64,000 bases of DNA, taken from Diphasiastrum complanatum. Taxonomy: Eukaryota; Streptophyta; Lycopodiopsida; Lycopodiales; Lycopodiaceae. The first letter of the stretch is position 1, and each line of letters starts with the position of its first letter. A program made the translations under genes and the position numbers. The notes under the pieces were generated by a model. The model was not told the DNA's origin. It worked only from the letters and a program-made list of their open reading frames with translations, and did not search any database. The DNA is taken from the NCBI GenBank assembly GCA_029204225.1, contig CM055092.1:38451800-38515799 (forward strand). The letters are read 5' to 3'. Shown piece by piece: positions 44,290 through 55,768 of this stretch.

Positions 44290-45460
44290 AGAGTAGGGAC
44301 ATAGAGAACGTCCTCCAGTTTCTTGTCTCCTTGATTCGTGTTCAGCCATAGTACACCAATTCCATCAACTACGTGCTTAGAACCGTCTCCAAGTATAATG
44401 AATCTCGAATAGTTCGTCTTCTTGTACTCAAACTATATTTGTTTCGAGAAAACAAAATGTGAGGTGGCTCCCGAATCAAGTTAAGCTGCTGAGTTCCTTG
44501 TTGCCCTGTCTTCTGCTACTCTGGAGCATTCTGCTTTGTCTTCGACATAGTTTGAATCTGAAGATTCGCTTCGATTCTGCTCCTTCTTATTTTTGGGATT
44601 CTGATAACAGTCTACTGCTGCATGACCCCATTTATGACAATGAGTGCATTCATTCTTTGGATTTAACCAACACTTTTCTTGTGTGTGACTTGATCTTCTG
44701 CATCTATTGCAGATCTTCTTATCACCAGAATTTTTCTGTTGTTTTCCATATTGTTGTTCATTTGTCTTAGACTCATTCTTTTTAGACGACTCTCTTTTAA
44801 ACTTAGACTTCTTGGAAAATTTATTCTTCTAAGTAAATAGAGCATTTTCAAAATCACCATTGTCGTCATAGCGTTCACAAGCTTCTACTTCCTCTTTAAC
44901 TTCGTCTATTGTCTTTTGAAGTGTCATCGTCGCATCTTTCGCCAATAAGGTTCTTGTTGTGTGGAATGATCTGGGTAGGGCTCGAAGAAAATAACTAAGT
45001 TGTTTTTTCTTTGAATTATATTTTTTGCACCAGAATTCTGCAAGGAAACAAACAGATCTTTTTTCTTTCGCACGAATGTATTCAAGTCTTTGTCATCCCA
45101 CTGTAGGTAAGTTAATTGGTCTTCCAAGAACATGATCTGATTACGAGGTCGAGTCTCATTCTTGGTTTGTAATTCTTCCCATAAATCTTTTGCGTTCGAA
45201 ATTGATGTAAGATCTAGCATTATATTGTCATGCACTAAGACGCAATAATTGCTATAGCTTTGTTATCTTTTTAAACTTCATTCTCGAAGTTCTTTACCAG
45301 GAGTAGCTACTAGCTTCTCCTTTATTGGTTCTACCCATTGCCATAGACCTTCGTCTTTCAATAAGAGTGAAGTCTTTAATTTCCAAATCAAGTAGTTTGA
45401 ACCTTTTGGATCCAAGATCGTAGTGATCTTAGTCTGAATATTAATGATCGACGACATCTT
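44290..45460 (-). pseudogene. copia gag and protease fragment
   Basis: Reading right to left: gag starts at about 45460 (SSIINIQTKITTILD, WKLKTSLLLKDEGLWQWV), continues in another frame at 45235-44924 (HDNIMLDLTSISNAKDLWEE, LTYLQWDDKDLNTFVRKKKD), then knuckles near 44700-44630 (CNRCRRSSHTQEKC and CTHCHKWGHAAVDC), protease near 44490 (LDSGATSHFVFSK) and the region after it (IILGDGSKHVVDGIGV, LEDVLYVPTL) to 44300. Integrase and RT are missing. Gag differs from the other copia families here. Confidence 0.85.
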
Positions 45461-46400
45461 CTATTACTGAATAACCTCCAGATAGCGGCTTGCTGATGGA
45501 TGTATGAAGAATGCTGAGAGGGGTGCGAAGATACCACTGTATCGACTCTGATTCGTTCTGATATCACTACATCAGCTTTGAACATGTATACTCTAATACT
45601 ACTGTATCAGCTTTAATTCTGGAAGCTCTGATATCACTGTATCGAAAAATAGTAATTATTTTTCCACAGAGAACACGATGAAGTTTGAATAAATCAAACT
45701 AATATCAGTGTCTTCAATCAGGTCTGTATCTGATCTATGTACTAATAGAATAGTATTAGCTCTGATTGAATATGTGTGCAAAAATTATATGCGGAATTAA
45801 GAGACAACTTAAGACAATTTCTAGACAATAAGAAACTATTGATCAAAAATGAATTTTTATAACTCTGAATCTGAATCATCAATATACATCTCTTGTTGTC
45901 TTATCTCGTTGTTGTGTCTCTGATTGAGTGAGTGACAACAAGTAGTGCACATGTATTTATATTGCTACAGGACAGGTCTTTTGGCCTTTTAATTCTGTAA
46001 AAGTAGATATCTAACCGTTTACGACGGTTGATATTCAAATAGACGCTCTGTTTCCAGGGTCGAATAGATTTTGTTCGCAAATTATTCGCGACGGTCCATC
46101 TCTTCGTCTCAAATTCGTATTTCGCAAATTATTCGCGACACTTGTCTCTTCACGACATTTTCGTCTTTCGCAAATTGTTCGCGATAGATGACAACTTTGA
46201 GCTTGAAGAAGAAATTCAGAATATTTCGTGAATTGTTCACGACAGGTGAGCTTGAAGAAAAATCCAGAAGATTTCGTGAATTGTTCGCAACAATTTCGCG
46301 ACATCTGAAGTTTGAACAAGAAACGGAATATTTTGCGACAAGATTTTGTTTGTGAATCTTTCGAACTTCAACAAGGAAAATGTTTTGAGTTCGTGTTCAT
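45461..46400 (-). repeat. copia leader and 5' LTR with TTCGCGA-type repeats
   Basis: Near 45608-45624 the plus strand has GCTCTGATATCACTG, a variant initiator-tRNA primer site on the minus strand (GATATCAGAGC), and similar sequence occurs near 45546. The LTR should run to the right from about 45625. At 46070-46330 it contains at least six imperfect copies of TTCGCAAATTATTCGCGACA. The far end is not fixed. Confidence 0.55.
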
Positions 46401-47079
46401 TTCTTTCTCATCCTTTGTCAAGTAAACTGCGCGCTTTGTTAGTAGAATCAAGATCTGTCTGATTAGGTGTTCTACAATAAAATGCTCTTCTCCACCCACT
46501 TAAAAGAGTCCTCGAAGAATTAATTGTTATGAATGAAAAATGTAAAAAATTAAATGAAGTAGCAGTTGTGTCCGATTTGTCACCACGAGCAATTTTACTT
46601 TTTACAGCGTTCAAATCCGAACTAAAACGAGAAAATTATAGAGCTTTGAAAATGGACTTAGGAAAAAAACAAGATCTTCAAAAAAAAAATTGAAAAGTAT
46701 AATTACAACATTTTGATAACTTATTAGTGTCAGGCTTGTCGTTCTGATTACTTTCCGTTTTTACTGCACTAGAACTCGAGCTCTAACAAAAAAGTTATGT
46801 AGAGTCAAAGAAAAACTAGTAAAATGTGTCATATAAAACTTAGAATAGGGGTCTCTACAAAAACATTTACAAAGTGAAATGGATAACACTTTGAATTTCA
46901 TGATTTATTGGAGTAATCGCAAAAGAATACATGGAACTGTGAAAAATTTAAAACTTACGACAAAAACAATTTCTCTCGGGCACTAAGTAGATGAAGGAAA
47001 AGAATATTCTGTGGTATATTCTTACAAATATTCCGCGGAATATTTCCGAAGCAAAATCTCGTTTGAGCCCGACACGCCT
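46401..47079. other. AT-rich stretch with a small unassigned ORF
   Basis: At 46529-46693 (+) a 54-codon frame, rich in Lys, Glu and Leu (MNEKCKKLNEVAVVSDLSPR at its start), looks protein-like but matches nothing I know. A second stretch near 46885-47060 (+) translates to FMIYWSNRKRIHGTVKNL before a stop, vaguely transposase-like. Both could be decayed DNA-transposon or viral-type sequence, or chance. Confidence 0.3.
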
Positions 47080-48360
47080 CTAGCCACACCTTTTTTTTTT
47101 AACTGGCTGCCCAAAGTGCCACATCATCGGGCAATTAGAAACATTATCCCATAAGCAAAATCCCATGCTCTGTCTAGTAACCCATATAATTGCATACAGG
47201 GCATTAGCCTCACACTCATGTGGGTGCCCGGGAGTGTGGCTCTGATGCCCTTGAAAATTGTGCGCCTGCAAAAGTTGCATCGGTGCCCGCATGAAATTGG
47301 TGCCACATCTCACTAGTGCCCACAAGAAACGACATCGATGCTCATAGGATATTGGCCCCTGGTTCCCAGGGCCAGATTTTCTCAGGCACATCTCCATTCA
47401 AGCAGTGCCCAAGCAACGACAACACATGGCACGTTTCCCGTGGGCCCCAACCCCAAAACACATGCCAATCTAGCTCTAAAGCCCCACGAGTGAACTAATG
47501 AGCACACAACACAAGGACTGGAGGGCTGTGCAAATTTCGGGCAAGGAGGGTAGGTGTCCCGAGTTGCGTTGTCCCAAATTGCTGAAATTTGGTCACACAG
47601 CCCGGGGCCTACAAAAAAGTGGTCCGACGACCCCAAGATCCACAAGACGGGTCTACCAAAAAACAGGCATCAAGAACTGTTGGCGCTTATTTGCACGGGT
47701 CCGGGGTAACGTGCGGGCCTGTGCGCTTTGGACTCGTGGACAGGCCCGCCCATGCAATTTAAGGGCAGACAGGGCAGGGGTGCCCGAGTCCCGACTCAAG
47801 CGGGTCCTGACGCGCGCCAGCGGGTCCTGGGCCAGGCCTCACGGGGTCCCGGCGCCAATGCCACGCTGGCGCATGCCCCCGCTCACGCACATGCAAGGGA
47901 TGTGCTTAGTTTCACATATATAGCTCATCTCGCAAATATTGGAGTTTATTATGAGATAAACAAATGATTTGTCACGTGGCAATCAGCTGATGACAAGCCG
48001 CAAAAAATTCTCGAGACCGCAAAAAATTGGATCCCGGTTAACGGGTCCCATGAAAAATTTTGGGCAGCCGCCTGAAAAATCCCAGGCAGCCACAGGAAAT
48101 ACCTGAAAACACATGGCTGCCCAAGATTTGCTCGCCCGTCATCGCTATCGTGCGAGTAAGAGATGGGGATCAAGAACCCGTGGCCAAGGGAAGGGGCCCA
48201 CCAAAAATTTGGGCACGGTATCTGCATGATCACACAGACCCTGACCCACGAAAAAGCGGTGCCCGCAGAAAAGTGGTCCCGGGACTAGCAAGACCCATAA
48301 GCCCGAGAAAATTGCCGCCTCGGCACACTAGAACTGTTCCCTGCCCAGCCATGTGTCAAT
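47080..48360. other. GC-rich block of unknown origin
   Basis: Base composition changes sharply from AT-rich to GC-rich at about 47080 (after a run of T) and back near 48360. GCCC/GGGC and AAAAGTGGTCC motifs recur. Frames of 100-141 codons on both strands overlap one another and show no protein-like pattern, as expected from GC-rich non-coding DNA. No terminal repeats were found. Confidence 0.5.
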
Positions 48361-48703
48361 AGCTTACTGGTACAGGGCCAAAGATGTCCCCTTGGCAATA
48401 AGGGAATGAATACAGGTGCACAATCAAAGAGAGGCCTTCAAATTGATTTCCAGGGAATTGTGTGATTGGGTGGTTGGCTGTATATGTATGTGTGATGGAG
48501 ACATATCAGGCGAGGATCCAGCGCGTGGTATGCTGTCCTGACAGTATTGGCAGCCAATAGGGCCCCAGGCAAAAGTTTTGCTCTGCCCACATCGGTTTTC
48601 TGCCGTCTGGAAAGCGTTCTACGTGTGAATCATCTAATGGATATCACCAAGGGCTGTGGGCTGAGCACTGTTGTGTACGTGAAAGAAATCAAAAGAAAGA
48701 AGG
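48361..48703. other. unassigned spacer
   Basis: Non-coding. It contains short AAAGAAAG runs that lead into the tandem triplication. Confidence 0.4.
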
Positions 48704-49155
48704 AAAGAAAGGTGCTTCTGCAAGAAGCTTTAACAAAATGATTTGCAAGCAGAAAAGAGAGCAGTTTTTAGAAACATTAGCATAATTGGTGAATCTACTT
48801 GACTTCATTTCATGTCACTTTGCAAACGCCTTGTACATCTGATGTAAAGAAAGAAAGGTGCTTCTGCAAGAAGCTTTAACAAAATGATTAGAAAGCAGAA
48901 AAGAGAGCAGTTTTTAGAAACATTAGAGCATAATTGATGAGTCTACTTGACTTCATTTCATGTGACTTTGTAAACAAACGCCTTGTACATCTGATGTAAA
49001 GAAAGAAAGGTGCTTCTGCAAGAAGCTTTAACAAAATGATCAGAAAGCAGAAAAGAGAACAGTTTTTAGAAACATTAGAGCATTATTGGTGAATCTAATT
49101 GACTTCATTTCATGTCACTTTGCAAACGCCTTGTACATCTGATGTAAAGCAAAGG
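48704..49155. repeat. tandem triplication of a 146-152-base unit
   Basis: The unit starting AAAGAAAGGTGCTTCTGCAA and ending CTTGTACATCTGATGTAA is present three times (GGTGCTTCTG at 48711, 48857 and 49009) with few differences. It lies some 770 bases beyond the stop of the LRR gene and contains no coding frame. Confidence 0.9.
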
Positions 49156-49925
49156 CTACTGGCATTACAAAACCAAGCATATATATCCATGTGGATGAAT
49201 CAAGAATGAAACAAATTGTAAGGAAGCTCATAAATTGACATCAAATTGTGCTTCAACCCAACCCTGAAACTGACGGACAAATCTCTGATGATTCTATATA
49301 TTCTGAAATTTGAAACATTTAACAATCGTCATGTCTAGGAAGCACAGTATATTGTATGGTGATGCAACTATCAATGCCCAAGCTGTAGCCTATTTTTTCT
49401 TCAACTGCAATCAATTGGGCATTTGTTGTTAACAATCTTAGCAGCTGTAACCACTGTTGTGCTTTCGAGCACACAAACCACTTTAAGCAGAACTCCCCAG
49501 ACAGTCTGTTCAGGAAAAAGCTTCCAACAAAACGCAGGCATTTATCTGTTGTGGCTGTGTATTAAGTGTGCTGTATTTGAGCTATGTAAAAGCTAATTTA
49601 CTCAGCGATGGTCACTGACACTATATGAATCCTGAGACGAACAGCTACCCAAACCCAAAAAAACTGCTGCAAGAAGTGAGATAACCCTCCACTTTTCCTA
49701 CGGGCCAGCCATTTCAGGTGTGTACAGTGCATCATTGGCCTGGATCAAATATTATGTGCAGAGTTGCATCCCCTGCTATGGATCAACCAAGACGATCAGA
49801 GCAACGCCGGCCTTACTACAGAAAGCTTTCACAGCTAGCTCCAGATCTGTTGGGTATCGCAGCACGGTGGAAACGCCTGAGAATCGTGTTAAATGCCAGT
49901 ATGGAGCAATTTACAAGATGACTGG
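49156..49925. other. region downstream of the LRR gene
   Basis: No gene is visible. It probably contains the 3' untranslated region of the LRR gene (which reads leftwards). Confidence 0.5.
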
Positions 49926-51200
49926 TCAGGGAAGAGAAGTGAAATGCTCGCACTCAGATTGCGACTTCTGTGATCCACCTTGACAGAAGGGGAGGCTGAT
50001 AGGGCAGCTGAGCAGACAATTGTCCGTGAAGCTTGCAGCTATGGTGCCAGGACTGATTCTGAGGAATGGAGCAGGAAGATCTCCCGCTAGATAATTCCCA
50101 TCTAGATACAGTCGCATCAACGGCTGAGCTCCGACCAACAGTGAGGCCACAGCCTTCAGTGCATACTGGATTGGAATGGCACCGCTGAGAAAGTTATGGC
50201 GGAGGGACAGAGCAGAAAGCTTTTTCATCTCCACCAGGAAGAGAGGTAGCGACCCATGGATATAATTGTAGCTGATGTCTATCGCAATGAGCTGGCTTGA
50301 TCCCGCATCCACGTCTTCTGGAATGGAGATGGCCGTGAGCTTGTTGTTGGAGAGATTGAGCTGCTGGAGAGATGGCAGCTGAAAGAGGGCTCCATCCACA
50401 GCATCAGTGAAACTATTGCTACTTAGATCCATCACTTCCAGCTGCTGAAGGAGGAGCAGATCTTCAGGCAGGCGGCCTTGGAGCTGATTCCCCCGCAGAG
50501 AAAGCTGCATCAGCGAAGGTGGAAGGGGAGCAGAAAGTGACCCTGACAGTAGGTTGTTGCTTGCGTCGAAGAATAACAGCTGGTTGAGGTTATGCATAGC
50601 GGGAATGCCTCCAGTCAACCGATTGTTGAACAGATAGAGGCGCTCTAAGCTCAAAAGGCTGTTGATCGACGTAGGGATGGCGCCTCCCAGGAGATTGTAG
50701 GACAGACAGAGCTGCTGCAGGCTTGAGAGCTGGCCAATGGAGGGAGGGATGGATCCGGACAGTGAGTTGCGGGATAAATCAAGCTTGCTGAGCAAGGTAA
50801 GGCGAGAGATGGAGTCCGGAATGCTACCATGGAAGGCGTTGCCTGACATGTCAAGCAGCTGGAGGGACGAGAAGTTGCCGAGTGAGGCAGGAAGCGTGCC
50901 AACGTAGCCGAAGCCGTCTAGGGTGATGCTGGTGATGCGCATTGTTTGATCGTCAGCCATGGCGCATTGGAATCCGCACACGAACACAGTAGAGGAGAGG
51001 TCATCACATGGATCCGACGAGAAGTCCCAGGAGCCGACGCAGGAGGTGGAATGGATGGAAGCGGGGTCTATTGCGGCCTTCAGCTCCCTTAACGCAACCA
51101 CATCCGCTGGATAAGTTATCGCTTCAGCAATGCAAATGCTCAACGCCATAGCAACCATTGCTACGATCACACTCGCAACTCCGAACCCAACAGCAGCCAT
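49926..51200 (-). CDS. secreted leucine-rich-repeat protein, At3g17640-like
   Basis: I choose the Met at 51200, giving 424 residues that start with a hydrophobic signal peptide (AAVGFGVASVIVAMVAMALS, cleaved near AEA). The Met at 51290 would put 30 charged residues before it. Then follow the N-terminal cap (DVVALRELKAAIDPASIHS; cysteines in CVGSWDFSSDPCDD and VFVCGFQC), about ten repeats of the plant type LxxLxLSxNxLxGxIP (LQLLDMSGNAFHGSIPDSIS, LSKLDLSRNSLSGSIPPSIG and so on), and a C-terminal cap with CLLSCPISLPFC. There is no transmembrane segment or kinase, so it should be exported to the cell wall or apoplast. Order of motifs, including the LYLDGNYLAGDLPAPF end, matches a small plant LRR family that includes At3g17640; its function is not well known. 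The frame is intact. Confidence 0.85.
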   Translation of the reverse strand: MAAVGFGVASVIVAMVAMALSICIAEAITYPADVVALRELKAAIDPASIHSTSCVGSWDFSSDPCDDLSSTVFVCGFQCAMADDQTMRITSITLDGFGYVGTLPASLGNFSSLQLLDMSGNAFHGSIPDSISRLTLLSKLDLSRNSLSGSIPPSIGQLSSLQQLCLSYNLLGGAIPTSINSLLSLERLYLFNNRLTGGIPAMHNLNQLLFFDASNNLLSGSLSAPLPPSLMQLSLRGNQLQGRLPEDLLLLQQLEVMDLSSNSFTDAVDGALFQLPSLQQLNLSNNKLTAISIPEDVDAGSSQLIAIDISYNYIHGSLPLFLVEMKKLSALSLRHNFLSGAIPIQYALKAVASLLVGAQPLMRLYLDGNYLAGDLPAPFLRISPGTIAASFTDNCLLSCPISLPFCQGGSQKSQSECEHFTSLP

Positions 51201-52103
51201 AGCTAGCAAAATCACAAACTCTTGCGTATCCTTTTCTTCTGATTTCTTCTCCAACCTTTGCTTCACAAGACTACCGTGCAGATAAATCACAACAACAAAA
51301 AGAATTCCTCTCTCACGAACGACACTAACTAAAGAGCAATATTATGCTAATCTTTATAAGCCCACTGTGCAGATTAGTCACAAAAACGAGAAGGAAATGC
51401 TGCTCTCACAAAGAACACTGATAAAAAAGAGCAATACTATAATACCCTTCACTTCTCTTTACAAGACCACAGTGCAGATTAACAACAGGAACTTATAGGA
51501 ATTGCAGCTACCTCACAAAAGACTCTATTATAGAGCAATCCAAGCAGAAATCTGGTGCGGTGACCTGTTTTTGGGAAGATCACATCACACTGGCATGATG
51601 AAGTACTATAAATTCCAACCATTTACTCGTGTTTGCAGGGATTTTATGTGAAGCTGAGCAAGGACAAGACATGAAATGAAGGGCAGAGGAAAAAACAGAG
51701 ATGGGTGAATGAGAAGCAGCAGGGAAGGGACGATCACGAGAAAAGATTTATAGACAAGACAAGATCGCTGTTAAGGGCAGGCAGCTATGGATGCATCCTC
51801 CCTCCCCCTCACAGTCCTGTGAGTCCTGACCTGCACTCTCTTATTATTCACTCGCACTCACAGCACAAACCCAGCTGGAAATGCGAGTGAAGCAGATAGC
51901 ACTGCTCGCAAGGCAGCCCACCCTTCCACTCCATCATCCAGATCCTGCCACGTATGCATCATCCACCATCGACGGCTCCTTCGGAGGGCTCTCCTAGTAG
52001 CTTTTTTGCTTGATATTACGACCGTTAGATCTTATCCTGGGCCTTCCGATTCTGCCACGTTTCCAGCGCAGAAATCGAAATTTATCTAGATCACAGGATT
52101 GGA
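51201..52103. other. 5' leader and proximal upstream region of the LRR gene
   Basis: No other gene. GCCACGT at about 51948 begins the ACGT-rich zone. AGAGCAATATTATG-like sequence near 51333 is repeated at about 51431 and 51532 in similar context (TCACAAA..AGAGCAAT), a loose threefold repeat. Confidence 0.45.
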
Positions 52104-52651
52104 CACGTGGCACGATCCTGGCAGGCCGGCGTGAAATATTTCCAGCGACTAACGGCGGCCACCGGCATAGTACTTGTCGCCCGGTTCAGATGGACTTTAT
52201 GCCTGGATTTTTCAATGCTGCCAAAAATAAGCCATTCATAGATCGCCACGTGGCAACCTAGCACGTGGCTGCATCCAAGCACTCTTGGATTTCCTAGATA
52301 AAAAGCCCCGGTAGATCACCAGCCGTTAACATCTTGCCAGGTGGCATTTCTAGCACGTGTCTGCATCCAGTCGGTCTTAGCTCAAATCTTCAATCGTCCT
52401 CCCTTTCAAAGAAAATGGGCTTTTATGCTTAGACTTTCCAGATGCTGCCACGTATACATTACCACCATTGACAGCTCTCCACGTGGCAGCTGCTTTTAGC
52501 ACGTGGCTAGATCCGGACGGATGGGCTTTGAGTCAGTCGAGCTATCACGATGATTAGCTCTCTGCTGGATACCGTCAGATTTTTGACGGATGTCATCACA
52601 CATATAGAGCGTAAACCATTGAGAAATGTCCACGTGTCGAATGACCACGTG
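52104..52651. promoter_or_regulatory. cluster of eight CACGTG (G-box/ABRE core) motifs
   Basis: CACGTG occurs at 52104, 52247, 52262, 52354, 52480, 52500, 52631 and 52646, mostly as GCCACGTGGC or TAGCACGTGGCT within loosely repeated segments that also share GCATCCA and GATGCTGCCACGT. CACGTG binds plant bZIP and bHLH factors (ABA, light and circadian responses). The cluster lies 0.9-1.45 kb upstream of the LRR gene start, and nothing else is nearby, so a control region for that gene is likely but not shown. It could also be an unknown repeat. Confidence 0.6.
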
Positions 52652-54335
52652 GCTACATCCAAGTGGTCGGACTAGAATTTACCGTCCCTTTAAAAGCGTC
52701 TCGTCTCCGTCCCTTTCTCTTTCCGTTCCGTCTCTTTGCGATCGCCAGATCCATTAAAGGCCAAAATCCGGACACAGAACCTCCCGGTCTGGTACTTTAC
52801 CCGAAGGATAGTATTATTTCTCGACGGGTTTCCACTTTTTCTTTTGGGAATATCTCGAAGGATAATTTTTTTACCCGACAGGTCTTCACTTTTTCGTGTG
52901 CGTTTAACGTGGGCTCTATAGCCATTGGCTCGTCAGAAAAAGAACAGCTGCGTGTCCAAACTGTTACCCGGAGGACAATACTCCAACCCGAAAGGTCTAA
53001 GCCTTTTACTCAGCGTGTAATGGTTGCCCAGTTCATTATTTCCGTCTGAAAAAGGACATCAGCGATGCCGTCCTTTGGTCTGTCCTTGAGCCCACGCATC
53101 TGAGCCGACGATGCTGGTTTTCCACCACCTTCTGTTCTGGGCCTGACAGGAGTTCCCATTTCCGTACACGTACAGCTGGAGTCCTCAAAAGCAAAAAAAA
53201 AATATCACTTAAAAGATCTTCCAGTTATTTACTGAGATTCTTAAGTAAAGTTGATATCTTCTTAACGAGCCCAGTACGGAACAGGCTTTATACAAAGAGT
53301 TGGCATGATGTGGTCACGTTTTTGAGCTTCGTGTTGAATAAGAATTATGGCTACAACAAAATACATACATAGAACCAAAAATATGAGCAGGAAAAATATT
53401 TTCAGCAAATGGAAATCATGAAAATTGAATTATTGAAGTATGCTACAAAAGATCTCATCTATGGCGATTGGATCATTTTTGGATTTATATTAAAATTTTG
53501 AATTTTGTATGTGGGGTTTACTTTAAGGATTCATAGGGGGCACATGTTCATCCAAAGGACAAAGGACTAAAAGCTCATATTTCTAACAACAAAGCCAACG
53601 CCCAAGACCTAGAATAATGTGCAATGTATAAATCCAGCAACAAGTTGTTCATGAAGAGTCAAGACTTTGAAATATGAATGTTAAAGATAATGTTTTTTTC
53701 TTAATTCGTTCATTCATATGTATATTGCTAGGAAAGAAGGCACATTTTTATTAGATGCATCATTAAGATGAGGAAGTTCTATTTGAATGCTCTTGCGAAA
53801 AAATGAAGTCACCTTGCACGTAGTAAAAGTTTCACATTAGGTGAATTTGAAGAATTAAGAGGCCAAAATGGGGGAGCTCAATATCAATTCTCTCGTGCAC
53901 AACATAACACAACCAGGGTCCTGCAGGCACAGCATGATTGTAGGTCTATATGTGTGTAGTTATACACCACTATATATAAATCATCTCACTTTTGATGTCT
54001 CGAATAAAAAGCAAGATGATCAATCATTTGTGGTAGAGAGCAAAATGGCATTCAAATTAAGGTGCTGAAGTGAGTGTTGCTAAAAGGACGAGTGTTAATC
54101 CAATAGCAGGCAATGTCCATTTGTCTAGTGGAGGGCAATCAAATCAAGAAAACTCTGCGTTCTAAGGCAAGAGTAATCAAGATGTAATTTGAGCTTCTTT
54201 GACATTACTTGTCCAACCTGAATCACAACTTAATTCTTCGAACACAAACTCACATGCTCTATATGCAAATAGAGGGTCGAAGAAGCAGAAGAAGAAAGGC
54301 CTGAAACCATTCAAGTCAAATCAAAAGCCAATGCA
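52652..54335. other. long stretch without a recognisable gene
   Basis: A 128-codon plus-strand frame (52663-53049) has no protein-like motif and I treat it as chance. The remainder is AT-rich with short frames only. Confidence 0.45.
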
Positions 54336-54875
54336 TGTTGGATTTCGATGCTCAGCCTCAAATCCACTCAATAATGAGCATCTTAAAAATCTATCGAAGT
54401 TCGACTCCATCGACATCGAAGTCATCGACTTCGACTTCTCTCATGTATATATACATATGTTCAAACTCGACTTCCTCAACATCGACGTTTTCACTAACTT
54501 CATCAAATCCGACTTTGTCGACTTTTTCATCAACCATCAACTAACCGACTTTTATCGACCTTTTCCCATCAGGGAAAAATCGATCCAAATAAACTGTCAG
54601 AAGACTTTATGGCAGTTAACCAACTATTGTACATACATTTATTGTTACAAGGCGGTTGTAATAAATAACAGATAGCATTTAATGCTAATAGATTAGAAAG
54701 TAGATATTTGTCAAGAAGATATTTGTGTAATATAGAATCAACTAAGAGGTAAGTTGATCACTAATCAATCTTCTCACAAGAAAAATTTATGTTGCCAGCA
54801 TTATCACGCTCAACGAGCAAGCTAAAGTTATCACTTCAAGCAATTGTACTCATTGTTGATATCAATCAGAGTGCA
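54336..54875 (+). repeat. copia family C1 LTR
   Basis: It starts TGTTGGATTTCGATGCTCAG and ends AATCAGAGTGCA, both matching the LTR at 2274-3040 read on the minus strand. It is 540 bases, shorter because the middle lacks the CTGAAGGTGCCC repeats. Flanks ATGCA and ATATT do not match. It may be the 5' LTR of the old element that follows, separated from its primer site, or a solo LTR. Confidence 0.65.
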
Positions 54876-55768
54876 ATATTTGTCTCACTATTTGTTATGT
54901 ACCATAATAGTACGCCCTTCAGTGATGGCCTCGCAAGGGGTATGACGCAGGACTAGAGTTTTCGATATGTTTGGGTGCCATGCGTCACCATCCTAGGTGG
55001 TCACATGTCACCGGCAGGACCGTGCTTGACAGGATCCACTATGTTATGCCTATATAGTGGTGGGGTTTCTCTCTTGCCATTCACTCAGTCTGCCCAGGAG
55101 TTGGTGGATGGAGAGCACGTGCATGAGCCAGGATGTATCTCCAAGCCAGGAGATGAGTGCTAGGGAGAGCCAAGTGCGATGGCTGGTGGTATGGGACACC
55201 AATTATTGTAGGAGGCTTGACCGGGCATGATTATGTCGATAGCTCCAGTGCATGGGGGTGGGTCGGTTGTGACCTACGGATGGGCGGTTATGGTGCATCA
55301 TCACTGGTTTGGGGTGTGCAGAAACTTCAAGGCAGTCGATGATCCTAGGGAGTTGTAACACTATTGTTCTATTCATTTGTGCATTTGCATTTATTCATTC
55401 ATCTTGAATTGTTTCTACTACTAGTTGTCATGCTTCTGATCCTACACCGCCCTCGCTCAAGCTTTTGCTGCCAATCATCACGATTTGATATAAGAGTTAC
55501 GTTTCTATCAGTTCTCTACTAATCCGATATTAGTCATCCTCACGATTTTCTGACACGGTATCAGAGATTCTATTATAATCAAAGTTCTACTAATCCAATA
55601 CCATAGTATCCCATGATTTACGACATGGTATCAAAGTGGGCAGTTCAGTAATCTGCATTTCTACTGCGTATCATTAGTCTTGTTTCTATCAAGACATCAT
55701 TCTAGCAAGCACACAGCCAACAGTATTCCGACATCGTTGTTTCTATCAACGATCTCGCTCAAATCAAA
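54876..55768 (+). other. sequence between LTR and gag, with duplicated primer-site region
   Basis: From TGTTATGTACC at 54893 to TTCTGACA at 55555 is an LTR-like stretch (663 bases, TG/CA ends) followed by CGGTATCAGAG. At about 55508-55570 and 55578-55640 a segment running from CTACTAATCC to GGTATCA(G/A)AG occurs twice, so the primer-binding site is present in two imperfect copies. The gag start codon is at 55769. Confidence 0.5.

Noticed and set aside
47080-48362. Several 80-141-codon frames on both strands
   Set aside because: High GC makes stops rare; the frames overlap one another and none has a protein-like pattern.
48704-49155. CRISPR-like array
   Set aside because: Unit is about 150 bases with no spacers, and the genome is a plant's.
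49718-49983. Two overlapping plus-strand frames near the end of the LRR gene
   Set aside because: They have no motif and partly run antisense to the LRR C-terminus.
50651-50902. 83-codon minus-strand frame inside the LRR gene
   Set aside because: Shadow frame of the LRR coding sequence.
52663-53049. 128-codon plus-strand frame
   Set aside because: No domain, repeat or known motif, and no transcript signals. Chance is the simpler explanation.
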